From Flavobacterium sp. (GTDB lineage Bacteria; Bacteroidota; Bacteroidia; Flavobacteriales; Flavobacteriaceae): DNA of 43,724 bases. The stretch's first letter is position 1; each line of letters starts with the position of its first letter. Position numbers and translations under genes: made by a program. The notes under the pieces were generated by a model that saw only the letters and a list, made by a program, of their open reading frames with translations, made no database searches and was not told the origin of the DNA. Positions 25,924 to 33,195 of this stretch are shown here, one piece after another. The DNA is taken from assembly GCF_027533505.1 (NCBI RefSeq), contig NZ_JAPZUB010000005.1:1-43724 (forward strand), written 5' to 3'.

Positions 25924-26637
25924 TTACTCCTGGTTTCGGGTGGCTAAAGCGGATTTAGCCGATTGATAATTGCGGTTGAGACGGTCAAACATGCGCTCGC
26001 GAAACGACTGATTGAGTTCGCCATCAACCTGATTTAATAAACTAGCGGCATCTACCTTGATCGTGGTTTTTGCCAACTGTGGTGGGGCCACGGCTACCGC
26101 GGTTTTAGTTACACCCGCTATCGTTTGAGAATTCACGGGCGGGGTTTCTACAACCGCTTGTGGCGCAGGTACTGCAGTTGCTGCATAACTTTCGGAAGTG
26201 GATCGTGTGTGTTGATTGATGATTTTTTTGTTGTGTTGTGGAACAGTCGACTTGTTATTCACCCCTTTGGATTGGGTTTTGGTAGGTTGCACGGCTACAG
26301 CCTCGGTGGGTGGGCGCGTACCAACGGGAAGGTCGGTTGTAACGGTATCGGTTGGGAGGGTTACAGCGTTACTGCCTTGCTTTTGAGTGACTCCGGCAGG
26401 GGAATTCGCATCCGGAGTCGGAAGGTCGGAGGTAAAATAAAACCCGAGCGAAAGCAAAACCAAAACGGAGGCCGCTACCGCCATAAAGCGAAAGTAAACG
26501 CCAAATGGACGCTTGGTTTTTTTTTCTTCGGCTACGGTCAACATGGCATCCAAGCGGTCCCAGGCTTGCGCTGAAGGCTGGATTTCACGCCCTTGAAGGC
26601 CTTGTTTGATTTGTTCTTCCCAATTATTCGGTACCAT
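25924..26637 (-). CDS. single-pass membrane protein, possible anti-sigma factor
   Basis: A 237-residue protein starting MVPNNWEEQIKQGLQGREIQP. Residues 1-48 are cytosolic-type with AWDRLDAML, one membrane segment lies at 51-69, then a long Pro/Thr/Val-rich low-complexity periplasmic stretch and a short helical C-terminus. The start overlaps the sigma factor gene by 14 bases. Position, topology and coupling are those of an anti-sigma factor or sigma-linked membrane protein, but I see no zinc-binding anti-sigma motif. I rejected a longer start at 26886 because it reads through the sigma gene out of frame. Confidence 0.75.
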   Translation of the reverse strand: MVPNNWEEQIKQGLQGREIQPSAQAWDRLDAMLTVAEEKKTKRPFGVYFRFMAVAASVLVLLSLGFYFTSDLPTPDANSPAGVTQKQGSNAVTLPTDTVTTDLPVGTRPPTEAVAVQPTKTQSKGVNNKSTVPQHNKKIINQHTRSTSESYAATAVPAPQAVVETPPVNSQTIAGVTKTAVAVAPPQLAKTTIKVDAASLLNQVDGELNQSFRERMFDRLNRNYQSAKSALATRNQE

Positions 26638-27184
26638 TGGTATATTTTTTTTGAAGGTTAAGTTGCTGTTGCAACATTTTTCTTGCGTGTGATAATTGTG
26701 ATTTGGAGGTGCCTTCGCTGATGTTGAGCAGCTGAGCAATCTCTTGGTGTTTATACCCTTCGACACAATACAAGTTGAACACCATTTTATATCCGTCGGG
26801 CAGTTGATCGATAAGAAACTGAATCTCGTCCAGTGTGAGCTGACTTTCAATTTGGTTATGGGTTTCCTCAAAATAGGTTTCATCATCCATAAACCGCACT
26901 TTCTTTTGCACCCTCAAAAACGAAATGCATTCATTAACCATAATGCGACGTATCCATCCTTCAAAACTGCCTTTGTGCTGGAAGTGCTTTAAATTGGCAA
27001 ACACCTTCATAAACGCAGTGATCATGATATCCTCGGCTTGATGTAGGTCTTTGCAATACTGACGACAAACGCCAAGCATCTTCGGAGCAAACTTCGTATA
27101 GAGTTGGTGTTGCGCATGACGATTGTTTTCAAGCGCCAGGGCAATCCATTCGTTTTCGTCGTTATGGAGGTTGATCACCTTCAT
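26624..27184 (-). CDS. ECF-type RNA polymerase sigma factor
   Basis: A 186-residue sigma-70 family protein. Region 2 covers about 20-95 (LYTKFAPKMLGVCRQY, AEDIMITAFMKVFANLKHF, GWIRRIMVNECISFLR), and region 4 covers about 118-170 (IDQLPDGYKMVFNLYCVEGYKHQEIAQLLNISEGTSKSQL; shown in parts: LPDGYKMVFNLY, HQEIAQLLNISEGT). There is no region 1 or 3, as in ECF factors. I chose the start MKVINLHNDENEW at 27184; an upstream ATG at 27247 would add 21 residues unlike the family. It is followed by, and coupled to, a single-pass membrane protein. Confidence 0.92.
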   Translation of the reverse strand: MKVINLHNDENEWIALALENNRHAQHQLYTKFAPKMLGVCRQYCKDLHQAEDIMITAFMKVFANLKHFQHKGSFEGWIRRIMVNECISFLRVQKKVRFMDDETYFEETHNQIESQLTLDEIQFLIDQLPDGYKMVFNLYCVEGYKHQEIAQLLNISEGTSKSQLSHARKMLQQQLNLQKKYTNGTE

Positions 27185-27316
27185 GTCCGTTTGTTCCTTA
27201 GGGTTTCTATTGGTAAGACGTGTTGGCCTAAAAAAGGGTTGCATCACGCTGTAAAAAAATGTGATTTTTTTTAAAAAAAATTTACAAAATACTGATTATG
27301 AGCAGTATAAAAATAA

Positions 27317-28294
27317 TTATTTTTTACGCTCGGTAACGTAATTCACCATCAACTCCAGGCTTTCTTTGTAGGGTGAGACTGGAAAATGCTGCAAAAGCAA
27401 TAAGGCTTCCGATTTAAACGCGGTCATTTTTTGTTCGGCAAAGGTAAGTCCGCCTTTATCTTTTACAAATTGAATGACCTCTTTTACCCGCTTTTTATCT
27501 TTATTGTAGTTTTTAATGGAATTAATACACCAGCTTTTTTCTGAAGAAGAACAATGGTTGAGAGCATAAATCAAGGGCAAGGTCATTTTTTGCTCTTTAA
27601 TATCAATCCCTGTGGGTTTCCCAATCGCATCGTCGGTATAATCAAACAGGTCGTCTTTGATTTGAAAAGCCATCCCGATCAACTCGCCGAATTTTCGCAT
27701 GCGTTCGACTACCACATCATCTTCCGATACCGAACGGGCGCCCAAGGCACAACATGCGGCAATCAAAGTAGCGGTTTTTTGGCGAATGATTTCGTAATAA
27801 ATAGCTTCGGTAATATCGAGGCGACGCGCTTTTTCAATTTGCAACAATTCCCCCTCACTCATTTCGCGAACGGCTACCGAAATAATGCGTAGCAAATCAA
27901 AATCGCCATGATCGATGGAGAGCAACAATCCCTTGGACAACAAGTAATCGCCTACCAAAACGGCAATTTTATTTTTCCATAAGGCATTGATGGAGAAAAA
28001 TCCACGGCGTCGGTTACTATCGTCTACTACATCATCGTGAACAAGGGTCGCGGTATGAATCAACTCGATAACACTTGCCCCGCGGTAGGTCCGCTCATTA
28101 ACCTTCCCTTCATTGAGCATTTTGGCGGTTAAAAACACAAACATGGGACGCATTTGCTTCCCTTTGCGGTTCACAATATAGTGGGTTATTCGGTTTAGTA
28201 ACGCCACTTTGGACGACATGGAATCTCGAAATTTTGATTCGAATAATTCCATTTCCTCTTGGATGGGTTGCTTGATTTGTGCCGTAATATTCAT
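27317..28294 (-). CDS. long-chain polyprenyl diphosphate synthase
   Basis: A 325-residue trans-isoprenyl diphosphate synthase that would make the side chain of menaquinone, the usual quinone in this phylum. The first Asp-rich motif DDVVDD is at residues 87-92 (FARM region LVHDDVVDDSNRRRG). GKQMRPMFVFLTAKM is at 45-59 and the second Asp-rich motif is QIKDDLFDYTDD near 215. Family members include IspB and HepT-like enzymes; chain length cannot be read from sequence. The upstream -7 box is only six bases from the ATG. Confidence 0.93.
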   Translation of the reverse strand: MNITAQIKQPIQEEMELFESKFRDSMSSKVALLNRITHYIVNRKGKQMRPMFVFLTAKMLNEGKVNERTYRGASVIELIHTATLVHDDVVDDSNRRRGFFSINALWKNKIAVLVGDYLLSKGLLLSIDHGDFDLLRIISVAVREMSEGELLQIEKARRLDITEAIYYEIIRQKTATLIAACCALGARSVSEDDVVVERMRKFGELIGMAFQIKDDLFDYTDDAIGKPTGIDIKEQKMTLPLIYALNHCSSSEKSWCINSIKNYNKDKKRVKEVIQFVKDKGGLTFAEQKMTAFKSEALLLLQHFPVSPYKESLELMVNYVTERKK

Positions 28295-28300
28295 GCGTTA

Positions 28301-28329
28301 CAAAGATACAACAATCCTATGGGCCACAA
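28301..28329 (-). promoter_or_regulatory. promoter of the polyprenyl synthase gene, close to the ATG
   Basis: On the minus strand TTG (28329-28327) and TATCTTTG (28308-28301) are 18 bases apart, a full consensus match. The box ends six bases from the ATG at 28294, so the transcript should start at or within a base or two of the start codon. Confidence 0.65.
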
Positions 28330-28401
28330 CATTTTTTGATTTGGCATTAAACTTTTTTTAACGTTCGCCATCTAAGTACTATAACTGTAAAAATTAGCTT
28401 T

Positions 28402-29277
28402 ATGAAAACAATGCTGAAAACCCTTGTCATTGGATTAGCTTTCGCTCTTGCCAGTTGCACCAAAGACGATGCCACACCTGTTATCACCGCTGAAGAAGCC
28501 AGTGTGAATGCCAAAATTGACTTAGCCAACAATGATGTTACCGACATTGTGATGAATGAGGAACAAAGTACTTATTTGGATCCTGCCAACAAAAACAGTG
28601 CTTTGAGTACTTTGGCCTTACCGCCATGTGCCACTATTAGCCGTGTTCCTGCGTTTGGGACGCCATTAACACCAGGAACTCAAGTGACCAAAACCATTGA
28701 TTTCGGAACCGCGGGATGTACTCTTGCCAGTGGAAATGTAGTTAAAGGGCGCATTATTATGAGCTTTACGTTCAATCCTGGGGCGACTTCGCACACCATC
28801 AACTACCAGTTTGATAATTTCTACCACAACAACCTCAAATTTGATGGAAATAAAACCTTTACCCGAGTCATGACACCCGCAACAGCAACAACGCCCAGTC
28901 TTCCTGTGGTTACGATGAATATGGATATGAGTGTGACCCTTCCCAACGGCAATGTGTACCAACGGGTAGGACAACGGGTACGTCAAATCACCGCAGGCTA
29001 TGACACACCCAATGTATTGACGGATAATGTATACAGCGTAACCGGCAGCTGGACGACTACGTTCCCCAGCAGCACCCTACAAACAAGTACGATTACCACT
29101 CCTTTGATGGTAAAAATGAGTTGCATTACCACCAACAAACCCTTGTTGGTAAGTGGCGTGATTACTATCGAGCGCAATGGCAACACGGCGACCTTAGACT
29201 ACGGAGACGGGACCTGTGACAATACTGCCTTGTTTACCTTCAACGGAACCTCGGTGACTATTGTGATTGGAAATTAA
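28402..29277 (+). CDS. predicted lipoprotein of unknown function
   Basis: A 291-residue protein with lipoprotein signal MKTMLKTLVIGLAFALASC (Cys19) and then an acidic linker. The mature part is Thr/Ser/Asn-rich with beta-strand patterning (GRIIMSFTFNPGA, HTINYQFDNFYHNNLKFDG, VSGVITIERNGNTATLDYGDGTC). Such proteins are common in Bacteroidota, but I recognise no domain. It stands alone between two minus-strand genes and ends at a strong terminator. Confidence 0.8.
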   Translation: MKTMLKTLVIGLAFALASCTKDDATPVITAEEASVNAKIDLANNDVTDIVMNEEQSTYLDPANKNSALSTLALPPCATISRVPAFGTPLTPGTQVTKTIDFGTAGCTLASGNVVKGRIIMSFTFNPGATSHTINYQFDNFYHNNLKFDGNKTFTRVMTPATATTPSLPVVTMNMDMSVTLPNGNVYQRVGQRVRQITAGYDTPNVLTDNVYSVTGSWTTTFPSSTLQTSTITTPLMVKMSCITTNKPLLVSGVITIERNGNTATLDYGDGTCDNTALFTFNGTSVTIVIGN

Positions 29278-29289
29278 AAAAAAGCTTCC

Positions 29290-29326
29290 AAAAAAAACGT
29301 CTCAACTTAGCTGAGACGTTTTTTTT
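29290..29326 (+). terminator. bidirectional terminator between lipoprotein gene and rlmN
   Basis: A run of eight A plus CGTCTCA (29290-29304) pairs with TGAGACG plus eight T (29312-29326) around loop ACTTAGC. The A and T tracts make it usable on both strands. Its last T is the first base of the rlmN stop codon on the opposite strand. Confidence 0.88.
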
Positions 29327-30363
29327 TACGATTTATTGGCCAATTGCCCACAAGCGGCATCGATATCTTTGCCTCGACTGCGGCGCACTTTTACCACAAT
29401 ATCATGGCGCTCCAAAGCGTCGATATACGCCTGAATCGCTTCTTCGGAGGCTTGCTGAAATGCACCATCGTCGATAGGATTGTACTCAATTAAATTGACC
29501 TTACAGGGAACGTATTTACAAAACTTCACCAAAGCCTCTACAGCTTCGCGATTGTCGTTGATACCGCGCCACACTACGTATTCGTAAGTGACTTTACTTT
29601 TGGTCTTTTGGTACCAATACTCCAAACTCTCCCGCAAGTCCGTGAGTGGAAAATTGGTAGTAAACGGCATAATCTTGTTGCGGGTGCTTTCGATGGCGGA
29701 ATGCAAGGAGACGGCCAATTTGAACTTTACGCCGTCGTCGGCCATTTTTTTAATCATCTTCGGAATCCCCGAGGTCGACACGGTAATGCGTTTGGGAGAC
29801 ATCCCCAAGCCTTCATCGGAGGTGATTTTCTCGATGGCTTTCATCACGTTGGGGTAATTCATAAGGGGTTCACCCATGCCCATAAACACGATATTGGACA
29901 ACGGGTGGTTATAGTACAACCGACTCTCGCGATCGATAGCAACGACCTGGTCATAGATTTCATCGGGTTGCAAATTGCGCATGCGTTTCAAGCGCGCGGT
30001 AGCACAGAAATTGCAATCGAGGCTACACCCTACCTGACTCGATACACATGCCGTGGTGCGGGTAGCAGTGGGAATCAAAACACTTTCGACGACCAAACCG
30101 TCATGGAGACGCACTGCATTTTTAACCGTACCGTCAGCACTCCGTTGCATTTGATCAACCTGAATGTGGTTGATGACAAAATGGGTTTCCAACAAAGTTC
30201 GGGTTGCTTTGGACACATTGGTCATGTCGTCAAACTTATGAGCGCCTTTGGTCCACAACCATTCATAGACTTGGTTTCCCCGAAAAGCTTGATCGCCTTG
30301 TGCTACAAAAAAATCACGCAATTGGTCTTTGGTGAGCGCTCGAATGTCTTTTTTGTCTTCCAT
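29326..30363 (-). CDS. rlmN: dual-specificity RNA methyltransferase RlmN
   Basis: A radical-SAM enzyme that methylates C2 of A2503 in 23S rRNA and A37 in some tRNAs. The iron-sulfur motif CSLDCNFC has Cys113, Cys117 and Cys120; MGMGEPLMN near residue 162 binds SAM, and Cys338 in DAACGQLA is the conserved methyl-carrier cysteine. RITVSTSGIPKMI and LAVSLHSAIE are also hallmarks. The length (345) is normal. The gene stands alone between a terminator and the repeat region. Confidence 0.97.
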   Translation of the reverse strand: MEDKKDIRALTKDQLRDFFVAQGDQAFRGNQVYEWLWTKGAHKFDDMTNVSKATRTLLETHFVINHIQVDQMQRSADGTVKNAVRLHDGLVVESVLIPTATRTTACVSSQVGCSLDCNFCATARLKRMRNLQPDEIYDQVVAIDRESRLYYNHPLSNIVFMGMGEPLMNYPNVMKAIEKITSDEGLGMSPKRITVSTSGIPKMIKKMADDGVKFKLAVSLHSAIESTRNKIMPFTTNFPLTDLRESLEYWYQKTKSKVTYEYVVWRGINDNREAVEALVKFCKYVPCKVNLIEYNPIDDGAFQQASEEAIQAYIDALERHDIVVKVRRSRGKDIDAACGQLANKS

Positions 30364-30367
30364 GGGG

Positions 30368-30375
30368 CAAAGGTA
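30368..30375 (-). promoter_or_regulatory. -7 box next to the rlmN start codon
   Basis: On the minus strand this reads TACCTTTG, a full TAnnTTTG match, ending four bases before the ATG at 30363. No TTG is seen at the expected distance; the upstream bases are a short GAATTATGAATTAT repeat. Confidence 0.4.
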
Positions 30376-30581
30376 GATAGGAATTATGAATTATAAATTA
30401 TGAATTATGAATTATGCGTTTCGGGTTTGTAGTTTCAAGTTTCAGGTTTATTCCGCTTCGTTCCATCAGTCGGCTAAAGCCTCGTGTCAAGTTTCAGGTT
30501 GGATTACTTTTTTAAACATTAAGGAATTAAGAATTGTTTTAAGTGGCTTAAACTCTTAATTTTCTTCATGGTTAAAGTTTA
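30376..30581. other. AT-rich intergenic spacer with simple repeats
   Basis: No gene was seen. It begins with GAATTATGAATTAT-type repeats (30380-30416; a similar stretch occurs at 672-692) and then has TTTCAAGTTTCAGG repeated twice. GGTTAAA-G-TTTAACC at 30570-30584 forms a perfect small hairpin at the edge of the large repeat array. Confidence 0.5.
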
Positions 30582-31524
30582 ACCGCAAAGACGCAAAGTA
30601 AGCGCAATGTTCGCGAAGTTTTTGAGGACGCTAAGTCGCTGCGCTTGGCAAAGAATTGACGTTGATTAAGCAGAAAAGTTTTGTTTAGTTTAAATATTTA
30701 TTAGGTGTAATAGTGTAACGGAATATTGATTGATACGTTCATTTTCAAATTGGCACATTGACGCATTGACACATTGACACATTGATTATTTGTATCACAA
30801 GTTTTTTTACCGCAAAGACGCAAAGTAAGCGCAATGTTCGCGAAGTTTTTGAGGACGCTAAGTCGCTGCGCTTGGCAAAGAATTGTCGTTGATTAAGTAG
30901 AAAAGTTTTGTTTAGTTTAAATGTTTATTAGGTGTAATAGTGTAACGGAATATTGATTGATACGTTCATTTTCAAATTGACAAATTTTCAAATTGGCTCA
31001 TTAACGCATTGACGCATTGACACATTGACACATTGATTATATGTATCACAAGGTTTTTTACCGCAAAGACGCAAAGTAAGCGCAATGCTCGCGAAGTTTT
31101 TAAGAACACTAAGTCGCTACGCTTGGCAAAGGATTGAGGTTGAATTTGTTTTAAAGTGGGGGTTAGTTTAAATGTTTATTAGGTGTAATAGTGTAACGGA
31201 ATATAGATTGATACGTTCATTTTCAAATTGGCACATTTTCAAATTGGCACATTAACGCATTGACACATTGGCAAATTAATTATTTGTGTTACAAGTTTTT
31301 TTTACCGCAAAGACGCAAAGTAAGCGCAATGTTCGCGAAGTTTTTAAGAACACTAAGTCGCTACGCTTGGCAAAGAATTGACGTTGATTAAGCAGAAAAG
31401 TTTTGTTTAGTTTAAATGTTTATTAGGTGTAATAGTGTAACGGAATATAGATTGATACGTTCATTTTCAAATTGGCAAATTTTCAAATTGGCACATTGAC
31501 GCATAGACACATTAACGCATTGAC
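30582..31524. repeat. four tandem copies of a 227-251 bp non-coding unit
   Basis: Each unit opens with ACCGCAAAGACGCAAAG, at 30582, 30809, 31060 and 31304. A conserved GC-richer module of about 75 bp (GCGCAATGTTCGCGAAG, CTAAGTCGCT, GCGCTTGGCAAAG) is followed by an AT-rich module (TTTATTAGGTGTAATAGTG, GATACGTTCATTTTCAAATTG). Each unit then has a variable number of 10-bp steps of the type CACATTGACG. Unit lengths differ mainly through these short steps, and unit 3 has its own variant (GTTTTAAAGTGGGGG). AAGCGCA and TGCGCTT inside units 1 and 2 can pair. No open frame spans the array. Confidence 0.9.
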
Positions 31525-32061
31525 TCATTCCACAGCAATCCAATCGATAAGCAGGGTGAAATCTTCTTCCTGTTTGTTGGCAATGAGGAAACTGATTTGG
31601 GCGATACGGTCAAAATTAAAGTTAGGCATGGCCAACATACGCCCTCGGAATTGAGGGTAGAAGTCGTTGAGGGGCAAGCGAATTTCCTGCCATTGGCCGT
31701 TGGTGCGAAAAGGCTGCACATACGATTCGGGTTGGTTTCGGGTTCCTTTAAGACGAAACTCATACCGCTTGCCATCGCCCTTGAGACGAAGAACGATATG
31801 GGTTTGGTTGGGGGTAAGGGATTGAGCGGTGTCCCATTGTACTGAAGCAAAACCGCCGTTGTAGGCAAGGGAAACCTGTCCCGAAAATTCACCATGCCCT
31901 TCGGGAGTGAGACGAATAGTACTGCTAGAAATTCCGCCCATAACACCATCGTTAACAATGCGCCATTCCCGCAGGTTAGTTTCGGAGGAAAAAGTAAAAA
32001 TCTTCTTTTGAGGACCTTCGTGGGTAAGGCAAAAAACGAGCAGTAGGCTAATGTATTTCAT
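31525..32061 (-). CDS. CIA30-family protein (complex I intermediate-associated protein 30 fold)
   Basis: A 178-residue protein with a short hydrophobic N-terminus (MKYISLLLVFCLT) that may act as a signal peptide. The CIA30 hallmark is the WRIVNDGVMGGISSS block near residue 33, then GQVSLAYNGGFASVQW and LRLKGDGKRYEFRLKG. The fold is a galactose-binding-like beta sandwich. In mitochondria CIA30 helps assemble complex I; the bacterial role is unknown, and export would argue for another job. The C-terminal codons abut the repeat array. Confidence 0.88.
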   Translation of the reverse strand: MKYISLLLVFCLTHEGPQKKIFTFSSETNLREWRIVNDGVMGGISSSTIRLTPEGHGEFSGQVSLAYNGGFASVQWDTAQSLTPNQTHIVLRLKGDGKRYEFRLKGTRNQPESYVQPFRTNGQWQEIRLPLNDFYPQFRGRMLAMPNFNFDRIAQISFLIANKQEEDFTLLIDWIAVE

Positions 32062-32520
32062 GGGGTGTTATTTTTATGAAAAAGAAAGAGTACAAACAAC
32101 CCTTTGAGGCTACTCCTTGGTTTTTTGAACTTCTTTCCGTTCGAAGGTACGAAGATTTTTTGTTGTTTTTGTATACTGGGATTGGTAGATGGTTGTTGGT
32201 TGTCGGTTGTCGGTTGTCGGATAGCCGACTCAACAAAGGCGGATAGGCAGGCTAGTGACTTACGACTTTTGACTTTTTGATTGATATTGGCTTTGGCCAT
32301 CCCGAAAGCTTCTCAAGAAACGACTCAGTAGCTCAGCTTCTTAGTAGCTATCCCAACAGTGCTATATTAGTGCTATATTAGTGCTATATCTGTGCTATAT
32401 CTGTGCTATATCTAAGGAGGCGCGTTGTAACATTACAGGAAAAAACGGATAGTTGATGTAGATGTAGTGCCGTTTGAGGGCGATGAAGACTTAGATACTA
32501 GGTGTTGATAATCTTTTTGT
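32062..32520. other. non-coding spacer with short tandem repeats
   Basis: No credible gene is seen: open frames on the minus strand here are short and low in complexity. GGTTGTC is repeated at about 32192-32219. The 11-bp array at 32358-32412 is listed separately. Confidence 0.5.
32358..32412. repeat. 11-bp tandem repeat, five copies
   Basis: AGTGCTATATT occurs twice, AGTGCTATATC once and TGTGCTATATC twice, head to tail with an exact 11-bp period. This is close to one DNA helical turn, so identical bases face the same side of the helix. Confidence 0.9.
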
Positions 32521-32644
32521 TTGAAATATTTAGCCGATTTAGGGTCATTCGAGTATCAAGACTACAACAATTTACACGCATATTAGTGTAAGTGCTGTGA
32601 ATAAAATTATCAGTCCCTTGGATCAGATTGCCGAACAAGAATAG
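32521..32644 (+). pseudogene. C-terminal remnant of a tyrosine recombinase (integrase)
   Basis: The frame beginning at 32543 reads GHSSIKTT, then IYTH, then the family-typical ending IISPLD, and stops at 32642-32644. These are the conserved His of the LGHSS block, the active-site Tyr in TIYTH and the usual Bacteroidota integrase ending. Immediately upstream, LKYLADL (32521-32541) is the expected preceding block (as in LRYIQELLGHSS) but in another frame, so a frameshift separates them. Nothing intact lies further upstream. This is the decayed end of an integrase gene, about 320 bases left of the defence operon. Confidence 0.8.
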
Positions 32645-32951
32645 GAGAAAAAAAGCGAAGACAAATTGAAACCTAAGAAATAGTTACATATATTTGAAGA
32701 TATTTACTAGTTACAAGCAAGCCTAAAAGACCGACAACTCGACAAAAAACCGACAGAAACGCAGGACGAAAATGCCAACGCTTCGCAAAATTAAAAGAGG
32801 TGTTTTGCCAACGCACCTGCCGACACAAAAACACCACATTTAATTTTGCCCAACCGCACCCAAGCCCACCCACCACCCTACAAATAGACAGAGATAATTT
32901 TCACATATTCAGACAATTCATAGAAAGAGTTACTTACTAACGAAAAGTTGA
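32645..32951. other. spacer between integrase remnant and defence operon
   Basis: No gene is seen. It holds the left flanking hairpin module at 32775-32849 and ends at the promoter box of the regulator gene. GACAACTCGACAAAAAACCGACAG-type short repeats of ACCGACA occur at about 32728-32758. Confidence 0.5.
32775..32849. repeat. left flanking hairpin module of the defence operon
   Basis: Arm 32785-32807 (starting GCAAAATTAAA) and arm 32826-32849 (ending TTTAATTTTGC) are imperfect reverse complements with about three mismatches, around a loop containing CCAACGCACCTGCC. The motifs CCAACGCT (32775) and GCCAACGCACC (32807) lie 33 bases apart (counted CCAACG to CCAACG). The same pair with the same spacing recurs right of the operon at 38966 and 38998. 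Confidence 0.75.
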
Positions 32952-32959
32952 TATATTTG
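32952..32959 (+). promoter_or_regulatory. -7 promoter box of the defence operon
   Basis: TATATTTG is a full match to TAnnTTTG. It lies within the longest possible reading frame of the regulator, so a TTG start at 32948 can be ruled out. The start site should be near 32965, just before the ATGs at 32966 and 32978. Confidence 0.5.
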
Positions 32960-32977
32960 CATCAAATGCCGATTAAT

Positions 32978-33193
32978 ATGAGCAAGAAAGCAATTAACAG
33001 ATTAAAAGCAGTTTTAGCTGAACAGGGCAAGACTAATAAATGGCTTGCAGAGCAATTAGAAAAAAACGAGACAACAATTTCTCGTTGGTGTACAAATGAA
33101 GTTCAGCCTTCTATGGACAATCTTGTTGCAATTGCTTCACTCTTAAAAGTTGATGTAAGAGAATTAATTAACTCAACTAAAACGACAAAGTAG
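32978..33193 (+). CDS. Xre-family helix-turn-helix regulator
   Basis: A 71-residue protein that is one lambda-repressor-like HTH domain: INRLKAVLAEQGKTNKWLAEQL, then NETTISRWCTNEVQPSMDNL, then IASLLKVDVRELI. It sits first in the operon with two bases before the restriction gene, the position of a controller protein that times restriction against methylation. I chose MSKKAINR at 32978; MPINMSKK at 32966 would add four residues and be almost leaderless. Autoregulation is likely but not shown by a clear operator. Confidence 0.88.
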   Translation: MSKKAINRLKAVLAEQGKTNKWLAEQLEKNETTISRWCTNEVQPSMDNLVAIASLLKVDVRELINSTKTTK

Positions 33194-33195
33194 TT

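Noticed and set aside
26638..26886. Longer N-terminus of the anti-sigma-like protein
   Set aside because: The extra 83 residues lie over the sigma factor gene in another frame and are compositionally random; MVPNNWEEQ is the natural start.
30582..31524. CRISPR array
   Set aside because: The repeating unit is 227-251 bp and nearly the whole unit is conserved, with no short repeat separated by unique spacers and no cas gene nearby.
32948..32977. TTG start at 32948 for the Xre regulator
   Set aside because: The frame from 32948 contains the -7 promoter box TATATTTG itself, so this part is most likely not transcribed.
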